Positions 19,030-27,463 of a DNA stretch of 64,000 nt are shown here, piece after piece. Source of the stretch: Pseudomonadaceae bacterium (GTDB lineage: Bacteria > Pseudomonadota > Gammaproteobacteria > Pseudomonadales > Pseudomonadaceae); NCBI GenBank assembly GCA_900766265.1, contig CAAFUS010000001.1:1-64000 (forward strand), read 5' to 3'. The translations under genes and the position numbers were made by a program. The notes below the pieces were generated by a model, which saw only the letters and a list, made by a program, of their open reading frames with translations, searched no databases and was not told where the DNA came from. How positions within the stretch are numbered: the first letter of the stretch is position 1; each line of letters starts with the position of its first letter.

Positions 19030-21039
19030 TTACAAACTGCGCACGTGGGTTATGCCGTTCTGTTCCAGGATGGCCGCCATGTTCGTTTTCGAAACGTCAT
19101 CGCTGAAAGCGCTGTCACGGAAGAATATATGGGTATTGGACGCAGGTTTCAGGGACTCATGCCACTTTAGTATCGCATGAGCAATCTCCTCGACGTCATT
19201 CTGAGAAATGTCTTCATGAAGACACGCAAACACTGCCCCAAATCCGATGCTGTAAATATTCTTTCCATTGATGACTTTGCTTTCGATAGGCACAGCAAGA
19301 TCAATGCCGCGCTTGAGCAACAGTTCGTGGAGTATGTCCTGTTCGGTGCGCCCTTCCACTATGTGCTCTTGGTGAGACAGCAAGGTCTCTTCAAGATCCG
19401 TCCTATCTGGTGACCAGGCTTTAATATTCGAGCTCGCGAGTCGGAATACTTTAAAGCCTAGATCGCCCTGATAGTCAGGATTGATTTTCTTGATTTCTTC
19501 CGCTGCCCTTAGGATTCGTTGCTTCGCAATTTCAGAAACTGTTTTGAAGCCCCCTTTCAAGGCAGCAGCATTATCTTCGCACCTTTCAGGAAGCTGAACA
19601 CCAATGAAGCGACGCCCTTTGGGTTGCTCTGCTTCAACCTCATATAGAGCCTGCGCCAAAGTCCCAGAACCCAAGAAGAAATCCAACACAATATCATCAG
19701 AACTAGTTCCGTAATATATGCAGCGCTTCAGAAGCTCGACCGATTTAGGATACTCAAGAGGAGCACTCGGTATGAGTTTTTTGAAAGCTCGCTTCCCTGC
19801 ATCTGTTGAGAACTCACCTCCCATCCAAATGGACTTCGGGATAGAACCATCAGAGCCGGAGTCGTCCTCGTCCTCATCAAGATCATCATCACCTTCTATA
19901 GGCGTAGAAGTGGCAGACGAAAGATAAATCCTATAAGAAATATTCCATTTGTCATTTTTTTTGACATAGGAGGCTTCTAGGTTTTCTAAATTCTCTAGAA
20001 CCTTGTCCCGCCCCCATCGCCACCGTCCATCTGAGCCGTCACTCCGCTTGGGAGTAATTTCTATATCGTCATCAGATTGTCTCTCGAGCGACAGTTTCTG
20101 AGTTGTCGTCGATAGGTACAATGGGAACCACATTTTGGGCCGGTCTGCGCGACTGTCTGGGCCGCCACGCTTCCTCAGATCACGAAGCTTATATTTTCTT
20201 CCCTCGTTATCCGTCAATTTGTACTCTGCTATTTGACTAGCAGTTAGAGGCAGGCCGGCAGTGATGAAGTTGTATTTCTTGTAAGCAATTATATATTCGT
20301 GGGCCATCGCGACATTTGTCTTGTCATTTCTGCCCTTATAGTTGGTTACAATGCTGAACTGAGCGATAAAATTCTCCTCTCCAAATATCTGGTCGCAAAT
20401 CATGCGTAGATTCAGAGATTCCTTTTCATCAATGCTTATCATGATAACGCCGTCGTCTCTCAGCAGGTTTCGAGCTGCCGAAAGACGTGGATACATCATG
20501 TTTAACCAATTCGTATGCTTTCTACCCGCAGTTTCTACTTCGCTAGATTGCTTGAATCCTTCATCATCTACTTGGCCTGTGTATTGCAGATAAGTATCAA
20601 GATTGTCTTGGAACCTGTCTGGATAAATGAATTCTTTCCCTGTGTTATATGGAGGATCAATGTAGATCATCTTAACTTTACCTGCATAGCTCTTTTGCAG
20701 GAGTTTCAAAACCTCTAAGTTGTCGCCTTCAATAAAAATATTCTGGGTTTTATCCCAGTCGACGCTTTCCTCTGGGCAAGGTAGCAGCGTTCCTGTCGAC
20801 GGCGTCAGGGCGATCTGGCGCGCTTTCTTTTTGCCGTGCCAGTTGAGACCGTATTTCTCTTCGCCTTCGTCTATGACGCCTGCATCGCCCAGCAATTGCC
20901 GCAGGGTTTCAAAGTTGACACCACCTTCACTGAACGCATCAGGGAATATGGTTCTGAGCTGTTGGATGTTCTCACTGATGACATTGGCGCTCTCGCCGTC
21001 CTGCAGGGTCACTTGATCAATGACTGGCTTATTCATCAA
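19030..21039 (-). CDS. mod: Type III DNA methyltransferase, Mod subunit
   Basis: An adenine-N6 methyltransferase that recognises the target site for both methylation and restriction. In its 669 residues motif IV DPPY (128-131, IDPPYNTGKEF) precedes the SAM-binding motif I DFFLGSGT (453-460), the order of beta-class enzymes such as type III Mod. The region between them (about 230-440) is the target recognition domain. It is strikingly AT-rich and contains an acidic run around 383-395, which suggests this domain was exchanged by recombination. The gene overlaps the upstream DUF4391 gene by 4 bp (ATGA) and is followed 12 bp later by res. Confidence 0.93.
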   Translation of the reverse strand: MMNKPVIDQVTLQDGESANVISENIQQLRTIFPDAFSEGGVNFETLRQLLGDAGVIDEGEEKYGLNWHGKKKARQIALTPSTGTLLPCPEESVDWDKTQNIFIEGDNLEVLKLLQKSYAGKVKMIYIDPPYNTGKEFIYPDRFQDNLDTYLQYTGQVDDEGFKQSSEVETAGRKHTNWLNMMYPRLSAARNLLRDDGVIMISIDEKESLNLRMICDQIFGEENFIAQFSIVTNYKGRNDKTNVAMAHEYIIAYKKYNFITAGLPLTASQIAEYKLTDNEGRKYKLRDLRKRGGPDSRADRPKMWFPLYLSTTTQKLSLERQSDDDIEITPKRSDGSDGRWRWGRDKVLENLENLEASYVKKNDKWNISYRIYLSSATSTPIEGDDDLDEDEDDSGSDGSIPKSIWMGGEFSTDAGKRAFKKLIPSAPLEYPKSVELLKRCIYYGTSSDDIVLDFFLGSGTLAQALYEVEAEQPKGRRFIGVQLPERCEDNAAALKGGFKTVSEIAKQRILRAAEEIKKINPDYQGDLGFKVFRLASSNIKAWSPDRTDLEETLLSHQEHIVEGRTEQDILHELLLKRGIDLAVPIESKVINGKNIYSIGFGAVFACLHEDISQNDVEEIAHAILKWHESLKPASNTHIFFRDSAFSDDVSKTNMAAILEQNGITHVRSL

Positions 21040-21815
21040 ATGGTCTCTCTAATCTTTTCAAGTGCGTCGTTAATCTTTTTAATTTGTGTATTGAGCTCAA
21101 CCTGCCGCCCGAGCTGTTTTTCTCTTTTCAGCTTTTTGGCGATTTCTGCTTTTTTCAGGTTGAGCTTTTCAAGCTCACGGAGCCGTTCAAGACGGCCCTC
21201 GGTGGATTTATTTACTATATTGTCGGTTGCGCCCTGCTCATAGCGTCCGCTATGGCTGGCGCAATTAATAGCTATGACACGTTCAGTCAGGCTTTTATAG
21301 AAACTAAGGAAGTTGGCGAAGGAAAAGCTGTTGATATTGCAGTCTGCCAGGAAGGTGGCCTGCGCTGCCGTTGGCCCGGCCAGGTCTATCCAGCCGGTGT
21401 AGAGGGGCTCCTCGACGACCCATTTTTCCTTGTCCGCCTGGTTAATGCGCTTGTCGGACAGAGCAAGGCAGACCTGGTTTCCTTGAGTGAACAGCAGCAC
21501 GAGCGGGTACGGGATCGACCGCTGCATAAAGGTCGCGATGCGCTTTAGGCGCTTGGTCGCGGTGAGCTCTACCTGGAGAATGGCGACTTCAGAGAAATCG
21601 CGTTCGCTATCAACATGGGCTGCGATGTTGATCGTGGCGGGCTTCAGGGTGTAGAGCCAGCGTATCTTCTCAACATCGTCTTTCAGGGCCGCTTTATCGG
21701 CGATATCGAGGATGCCGATTTCAAGAAAAAGCTTCTTGAAAACGGGCTTGTTCAATTCGCAGGATTTGGGAATTGAAAGGTGGTCGATGAAGGCTTCCAG
21801 CGTACCTGGCGTCAT
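21036..21815 (-). CDS. DUF4391 family protein
   Basis: A 259-residue protein that I place in DUF4391, a family often found with SNF2 helicases and type III restriction genes. It has an N-terminal alpha/beta part (LEAFIDHLSIPKSCELNKPV) and ends in a basic coiled-coil (about 200-258, rich in Lys/Glu/Leu). No catalytic motif is evident. It probably links the helicase and the modification enzyme, since it lies between them with a 14-bp gap upstream and a 4-bp overlap downstream. Confidence 0.75.
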   Translation of the reverse strand: MTPGTLEAFIDHLSIPKSCELNKPVFKKLFLEIGILDIADKAALKDDVEKIRWLYTLKPATINIAAHVDSERDFSEVAILQVELTATKRLKRIATFMQRSIPYPLVLLFTQGNQVCLALSDKRINQADKEKWVVEEPLYTGWIDLAGPTAAQATFLADCNINSFSFANFLSFYKSLTERVIAINCASHSGRYEQGATDNIVNKSTEGRLERLRELEKLNLKKAEIAKKLKREKQLGRQVELNTQIKKINDALEKIRETI

Positions 21816-21829
21816 AGCGTGTCCTTGCC

Positions 21830-24800
21830 CTACGAAGCGTCCGTGATGATGAGGTAGGTCACAACGGCAAAGTCCTCGATGCCCTGACTGCTGGTGGCAG
21901 TCAGCACCGTACCGCCTCTGGTGAAGAGGCTCTGTACGCCTTTCTCTTCGCTTTTGCCTGCGATGCTATCCACCGCTACGGCCAGGAGCTGCTGGTAGTG
22001 CTCCATGTCGGCACCGTTCTTGGTGCGGTCGTTCATCTGCCCGGCAGCCGTTCTATCGATGGATGCTGCCGAGAGGCCATGCTTTTTCAGGAGGTCGAGG
22101 ACCTTCTTGCTCTGCGTGAAGTTGAGCTCGACCACGGCTTCGTCCGTGACGTAGACGAGGAAGTAAGGTGCCAACGGGTAGTTCTCATCCACCTGCACGG
22201 CGCGCTGACCGTCCCTGATGCTCTTCAAGCAGAAGATCACTCCGGGTTCGAGGCCATCGGCCTTGAGGTCGGCGTCGATGGTGACTGCCGCATGGAGACC
22301 GTCGGGAGCCTGCTGCAGCAGGTGCAGGTTCTTCTTCATGTAACCTGAAAGATCCATGCGGAAGTCGTTCAGGGTCAGATCCGTAATGGAGACGCCGCCC
22401 GCCATGTCTTCCAGGTCGACTACGGCATCTTTGAGCTGCTGCAGCTGTCGGCGGCGATATTCCAGGTCGTTCATTTCCTGGGCATTGGCGTCGATGACGT
22501 TTTCTTCGCCGGTGGCCGAGATATCGAGCAGCATCATACGGCCCGCAACCCTGGCTTCGAGGTTGATGTACTCGTCCAGCTCCATGTTCGGCCAGAAATT
22601 GATGAGCTGGATTTGGGTGTTCTTCGAGCCCAGGCGGTCAACCCGGCCAAAGCGCTGGATGATCCTGACCGGGTTCCAGTGAATGTCGTAGTTGATGAGG
22701 GTGTCGCAGTCCTGGAGGTTTTGTCCCTCGCTGATGCAGTCGGTAGCAATCAGCAGGTCGATCTCTGCCTTGGCAGTGGGGTCGATCTTCACCCGCTCCT
22801 TCGACACAGGAGAGAAGGCTGTCAGCAGGTTGTTCAGGTCCGATCCGGCCCCGGCCAGGGTCGTCTTGTTGGTGCCGACGCCCGTGATAAGGGCGCTGTG
22901 GATGCCCAGTTCGTCCCGCGCCCATTCGGCCAGATGGACATAGAGGTACTTGGCGGTATCGGCGAAGGCCGTGAAGACGATGACTTTCTTGTTGCCGGGA
23001 TTGAGTGGTTCCCGGACTTTTTTGGCGATGACCTCCTTGAGCTTTTCGAGCTTGGCGTCACGGCGCTCGTCGACGGTATGTGCGGATTCGACGATGGAGG
23101 TGAGGAACACCTGGTCCGCCTCCAGTTCTTGCCGGAAGCGGATGAGGTCCATGTCCTGGAGCAGGACACGGGTTTTGTTGCCGATCATGAAGGGCTCAAG
23201 CTCGGGCGAGTCCATTTCGAAGTCGTGAATGTCTTCGATATTCAGGGCTTCGATGTCGCCGCTTTCATGCGCTTCGATCTTCTGCAGCAACGCTTCGACC
23301 TGGGCCAGTAGCTTTTGCGAGGTGAGCGTGAACGAGTTAATCGAGCTTTCCATGCGTTTGAGCAGATTCACGCGCATCAGGTGGATCAGGCTCTCTTCCC
23401 GGTCCACTTGCTTGAACACGCTCTTTCCGTCGCCGACAGCGTTGTCGTAGCGACGGGCGTACTCATCCTTCTTATCGTTCCGGACGAATTTCATTGGCGA
23501 GTAGCCCGCCAGCGTGAGCCGTCGGATCGTCTTGTTCACTTCCTTCAGCGGCGGAAATTCGTGAGTCGCGTCGATATCGGCGTAGATGTTCAGCGGCTTC
23601 AGGCGTCTCGGGAATCGCCCGATATCCGCCGTGCCGTAGTACTTCTGGATGTGCTTGCGGGAGCGCGCGATGGTGACGATATCGAGCAGCTTGAAGTAAT
23701 CGAAGCTCATCGTATCCAGCAGGGAGGCGACGGATCGGTTTTCAGGCGGCTGCTTGACCCACTGGTTGAACTGCTTCTGCGCCAGGCGCAGCGTGCTGTC
23801 CACATTCTTGATGCCGATGTCGCTGAAGGCGTCGTCACGTCCCTCGGTGATGAAGGCGACCTGGTTCTTCAGGTCGTTCATGCGGTTATTCACCGGGGTG
23901 GCAGAGAGCATCAGCACCTTGGTTTTCACACCAGACTGGATGATGTCTTCCATCAGGCGGCGATAGCGGGTCTTGGTGCCTTTGGTGGGGTTGTTGTTGC
24001 GGAAGTTGTGCGACTCGTCGATGACGATGAGGTCGTAATTTCCCCAGTTCAGGGTTTCGAGATTGATCTCGCCAGAGCTGCCTTTCAGGCGCGAGAGGTC
24101 GGTATGGTTCAGGACGTCATAGTTGAAGCGGTCCTGGGCCAGCAGGTTGCGCTTGTCGTTGACGGTGAAGATCGTCCAGTTGTCCCGAAGCTTCTTCGGG
24201 CACAGCACAAGCACGCGGTCGTTGCGCAGCTCGTAGTACTTGATGACAGCCAGCGCCTCGAAGGTTTTACCGAGGCCGACGCTGTCGGCAATGATGCAGC
24301 CATTGTGCTTTTCGAGCTTGTCGATGGCACCGAGCACACCGTCCTTTTGGAATTTGTAGAGCTTGTTCCAGACAAGGGTATCCTTGAAGCCGGTCTTGGT
24401 CTTGATGATGCTGTCTTCGTCGATGTCTTCGAGGAAGTCTTTGAAGAGATTGTAGAGCGTCAGGAAATAGATGAAATCGCCTGGCTGATCGGCAGCGATG
24501 AATTCCAGCTTTTGCAGGAGCTCGTCCTTGATGTCGCGGGCGCGTGGGGCATCCGTCCAGACGGAATTGAACCAGGCCATTAGCTGCTTGGTGGTTTCTG
24601 GGTCGGCGATGCCAGTGTTCATCAGCGGGGTATCGGCCTGGACTTCGCCCAGACCGGCAGGGGTAAGAGCTGAGCTGCCATGGATAGCAAAGCTGCCCTG
24701 GCTACCATCCTCCACGAGGAACATGTTCTGCGGCGCATTGGCAGAGCGAACCTCAGCCCTGCTGGCGAGCCATTTGGCGCATTCCCTGGCGATGCGCTTC

Positions 24801-25060
24801 TGGTCAAGCTGGTTCACTAGGCGCAGGTCGGTATCCGCGCCAATGAGCGCCTGGAGCGGCAGACCTTCCCAGCCGGAAAGCAGCAGCCTTGCGCCGTCGA
24901 TGCGGGAAAGCTCCTTCCTAAGCGCTGAGAAGCCATAGATAGTGAACAGACCTGAAAGCACAGATAGCTTCGAGCCAGCGGCGAGGTGATCGCGCAGCGT
25001 GTTCCCTACGTTGCCGTTATTTCTGTTGTCCAGTAACAAAGCTCGTTCACCCCAACTCAA
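21830..25060 (-). CDS. SNF2 helicase with N-terminal PLD-like domain
   Basis: A 1076-residue protein. The N-terminal part resembles a phospholipase D-like nuclease domain (SVLSGLFTIYGFSALRKEL; FAIHGSSALTPAGLG with HGSS at 127-130), although a full HxK catalytic motif is not obvious. A Swi2/Snf2 motor follows with IIADSVGLGKT (258-266), IDESHNFRNN, MLSATPVNN, CISEGQNLQDC and IIQRFGRVDRLGS. It precedes DUF4391, mod and res in one operon. It probably translocates on DNA as an accessory of the restriction module. It overlaps the small HTH gene upstream by 4 bp. Confidence 0.88.
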   Translation of the reverse strand: MSWGERALLLDNRNNGNVGNTLRDHLAAGSKLSVLSGLFTIYGFSALRKELSRIDGARLLLSGWEGLPLQALIGADTDLRLVNQLDQKRIARECAKWLASRAEVRSANAPQNMFLVEDGSQGSFAIHGSSALTPAGLGEVQADTPLMNTGIADPETTKQLMAWFNSVWTDAPRARDIKDELLQKLEFIAADQPGDFIYFLTLYNLFKDFLEDIDEDSIIKTKTGFKDTLVWNKLYKFQKDGVLGAIDKLEKHNGCIIADSVGLGKTFEALAVIKYYELRNDRVLVLCPKKLRDNWTIFTVNDKRNLLAQDRFNYDVLNHTDLSRLKGSSGEINLETLNWGNYDLIVIDESHNFRNNNPTKGTKTRYRRLMEDIIQSGVKTKVLMLSATPVNNRMNDLKNQVAFITEGRDDAFSDIGIKNVDSTLRLAQKQFNQWVKQPPENRSVASLLDTMSFDYFKLLDIVTIARSRKHIQKYYGTADIGRFPRRLKPLNIYADIDATHEFPPLKEVNKTIRRLTLAGYSPMKFVRNDKKDEYARRYDNAVGDGKSVFKQVDREESLIHLMRVNLLKRMESSINSFTLTSQKLLAQVEALLQKIEAHESGDIEALNIEDIHDFEMDSPELEPFMIGNKTRVLLQDMDLIRFRQELEADQVFLTSIVESAHTVDERRDAKLEKLKEVIAKKVREPLNPGNKKVIVFTAFADTAKYLYVHLAEWARDELGIHSALITGVGTNKTTLAGAGSDLNNLLTAFSPVSKERVKIDPTAKAEIDLLIATDCISEGQNLQDCDTLINYDIHWNPVRIIQRFGRVDRLGSKNTQIQLINFWPNMELDEYINLEARVAGRMMLLDISATGEENVIDANAQEMNDLEYRRRQLQQLKDAVVDLEDMAGGVSITDLTLNDFRMDLSGYMKKNLHLLQQAPDGLHAAVTIDADLKADGLEPGVIFCLKSIRDGQRAVQVDENYPLAPYFLVYVTDEAVVELNFTQSKKVLDLLKKHGLSAASIDRTAAGQMNDRTKNGADMEHYQQLLAVAVDSIAGKSEEKGVQSLFTRGGTVLTATSSQGIEDFAVVTYLIITDAS

Positions 25061-25239
25061 GTACGATTTTTGACCGTTTGCTGGTCGATCCAGTCTTCGA
25101 TGACGGCCTTTCGGAACCGCCAGCTGCCCCCTACCTTGAAGCCGGGAATCGTCCCGTCGGCGGCCAGACGGTAAGCCGTCTTCTCCGCGAGCTTGAGGTA
25201 TTCGGCTACTTCCTTAAGGGTCATTATCTCTTCAGGCAT
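25057..25239 (-). CDS. Excisionase-family helix-turn-helix protein
   Basis: A 60-residue DNA-binding protein of the MerR/excisionase winged-helix type (MTLKEVAEYLKLAEKTAYRL, then GFKVGGSWRFRKAVIEDWI). The start at 25239 is chosen over one at 25296 because a GGGG ribosome binding site lies just before it and family members begin with MPEEIMTLKEV. It is the first gene of the extended type III operon and overlaps the helicase gene by 4 bp. It probably regulates the operon or helps target the system. Confidence 0.85.
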   Translation of the reverse strand: MPEEIMTLKEVAEYLKLAEKTAYRLAADGTIPGFKVGGSWRFRKAVIEDWIDQQTVKNRT

Positions 25240-25467
25240 TTCATGCGCCCCTGCTTTGACGCCTGAGAGAATAGGGGAATATTGAGGAATAACCAACCGC
25301 AGAGACTGACTTAAGATTCAACGACATGATGCGCAAATCCAATCACTTGGCTGGTCAGACACAGGCACTGCAAGTGGCCAAAATAAACGACTCCAACTTG
25401 CTAGATGAATCAGTGCCTGAGCTTCGCTAAGTTGCGAATGAACTGATCTATACGGTTACGGCTGAAT

Positions 25468-26049
25468 TCAAACCACCAAGTCTCCCTCTCCAAGCAAATC
25501 CTGGAAGAACCCTGCCCCGGCTTCGGTCAGTACTAGGTTGCCCTTCGCATTCCGGTACGCGACATTCCTGGCTTCGAGCTTTTTGACGTGCTCAACGAGG
25601 TTCCCGGACTTCATTCCGCACGCGATCAAAACCTCCACCTTGTCTTGCCCTTTACCAATTTCTTCGATGCGCAGATCAGAAAGGCCAGCTTCGTCCTTGA
25701 GCAGAATTTCCATGGTGTAGCCGAGCTCCATGACTCCACGGAACAGCACCAACAAAAGGCCCTGGAAGCTGCGAGCAATGTCGTCCTTCTCTGTCTCCGA
25801 CGCTTCAGCGGTGCGGATGAAGGCGAAGCCATTTCGCATTACCAGCTCGTAGCCGATGAGCTCGTAGAGCATGCGGTACTGGTCGAAATTGTTTACCAGC
25901 TCCTCGAAGTACGGGTTGGAAACCAGCTTGCCCTCAAGGCACTGTGTTCGGTTAATCATCTTCCCGAACATCAGTTGGGCATAAATCTCCGTCGAGAGTT
26001 TTCGGTTGAGTACCTTCGACTGTTGAGGGGCGTGCGAATGTTCAAGCAT
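25468..26049 (-). CDS. jetB: Wadjet protein JetB (MksE-like)
   Basis: The KITE-type (MukE/MksE-like) subunit of a Wadjet SMC complex, which binds the kleisin next to the SMC heads. The 193-residue protein has the winged-helix pattern seen in MksE (LSTEIYAQLMFGKMINRTQ; FEELVNNFDQYRMLYELIGY; ending with VLTEAGAGFFQDLL). The start at 26049 overlaps the end of jetA by 8 bp (ATGCTTGA), preferred over an upstream start that would overlap by 77 bp. It is the last gene of the operon. Confidence 0.82.
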   Translation of the reverse strand: MLEHSHAPQQSKVLNRKLSTEIYAQLMFGKMINRTQCLEGKLVSNPYFEELVNNFDQYRMLYELIGYELVMRNGFAFIRTAEASETEKDDIARSFQGLLLVLFRGVMELGYTMEILLKDEAGLSDLRIEEIGKGQDKVEVLIACGMKSGNLVEHVKKLEARNVAYRNAKGNLVLTEAGAGFFQDLLGEGDLVV

Positions 26050-27463
26050 GTGCAATCTCCAAGCGCACCTTGTAGTAGCGCAGGCGTTCGGTTTCAGTGG
26101 CGAGCGTACCAACCTCAAACCGCGGGACTAACACAGCGCCATCGGTGCCCGTAAGACAGCTCAGTCCCACAAGCAAGTCATTCAGGCCGTAGGGCACTAG
26201 GTGGCTGCTCAGGTAGCGGTTCAACTCTTCATGTAGGTCTTCGCAGGGGTAAAGTTCCCAGTCGGCCACAAGGCGACTGATCGAAAACAAGCGCTCGTCC
26301 TCCTCACGCTTGCACCCTTGCGTAGGTGACCGGTGTGGTTTGACCGCCTGGGGAACGGCCACTAAAGCCTTCGCATTGGGTAGCTCGGTTCGCAGGTGTT
26401 CAGTCAGCAGCAAGCGGTGACTCCGTTCGGGCCATTCGACCTTTGGATCGAAGCGCCTAAACTTCACGCCATTGAAGGTGGACCAGTTATCGAAAACAGC
26501 ATCGTTACTTGGCAGCTGATTGCCCTTGAGCGCCCCGTCGTGCAGATGCTGGACGGCCCCATGTAGGATGTTCCAGGCTTGCTCGATCTTGTCGTAAGCC
26601 TGACGCTGTGCAGCATTCTGCTGCACATACCGCATCAGTGAGCCTCGGATCACATCAATGTCGTAGCGATAGGAGCGAATGGCCTCGACGTTGTAATAGA
26701 TCGAGGTGGCCAGCCTTTTATGTCCATATCGCACCAGGTGATCACCGATCAAAGTCAGTGCCTGAAGAGCCGGTTTGCCCTCCTTCAAGTCCGTGTTCTC
26801 GGCCAGGAACTCAAGGGCGGGGAGGATGTTTCGCAGGTAGATACTGTTGATCTCGCCCAGTGCTTCCTTGGCCGCCGACACCTCGTCAATATCGTCATAG
26901 CGCATCTGATCGACAATCTCGCCCAGGCGTGTGAGGCGCGATTGGAGAGCCGACACGCACTCCTTCATCTTGGACAGCGCACTGCGTATCTCCTTGCGCA
27001 GCGCATCTACCTGCTCCTTGAAGTCCAGATCATCTTCGCTGAGCGATTGCATACCTGCGAAAATGCCATAAAGCCGGTTGAAGGACGCCCGGATCAGCTC
27101 GTAGTCGGCGCTGTTCAGCTTCCTCAGGCGGGCACCGTCAAAGTGACGGAACATGTCAATAATGAAAGGCGCAAAGACCATCACCCCGCGTACATGATCA
27201 ACGTGGATGACCAGGCCCACGCGCTCCAGGTTATCGATCGATAGGGCAGCCTCCAGCTTGCGCCGCGCAGGCGGAACGTCCTTCGCAGGCCGGTCTTTGT
27301 TGAGCGGCCCCACCTGGTCCAGCAGCTCAGTCAGCTTGCGCTGGTACATGGCGATGCGGACTTCTTCACCCTCGCCAACCTGGTCCATGTTGTCGATCAG
27401 GTCGAGAAACAGTTTTTTGTTCTCGATCATGCTGATCGTGGCGAACTCCGCATTTACGATCAT
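26042..27463 (-). CDS. jetA: Wadjet protein JetA (kleisin, MksF-like)
   Basis: A 473-residue protein at the kleisin position of a Wadjet/Mks complex. It is mostly helical, with a central helical bundle or coiled-coil (about 140-230) and winged-helix-like ends, as expected for MukF/MksF-type proteins. It bridges the JetC head domains and binds JetB. Gene order and the ATGA overlap with jetC (27460-27463) support the call more than any single motif. Confidence 0.8.
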   Translation of the reverse strand: MIVNAEFATISMIENKKLFLDLIDNMDQVGEGEEVRIAMYQRKLTELLDQVGPLNKDRPAKDVPPARRKLEAALSIDNLERVGLVIHVDHVRGVMVFAPFIIDMFRHFDGARLRKLNSADYELIRASFNRLYGIFAGMQSLSEDDLDFKEQVDALRKEIRSALSKMKECVSALQSRLTRLGEIVDQMRYDDIDEVSAAKEALGEINSIYLRNILPALEFLAENTDLKEGKPALQALTLIGDHLVRYGHKRLATSIYYNVEAIRSYRYDIDVIRGSLMRYVQQNAAQRQAYDKIEQAWNILHGAVQHLHDGALKGNQLPSNDAVFDNWSTFNGVKFRRFDPKVEWPERSHRLLLTEHLRTELPNAKALVAVPQAVKPHRSPTQGCKREEDERLFSISRLVADWELYPCEDLHEELNRYLSSHLVPYGLNDLLVGLSCLTGTDGAVLVPRFEVGTLATETERLRYYKVRLEIAHA

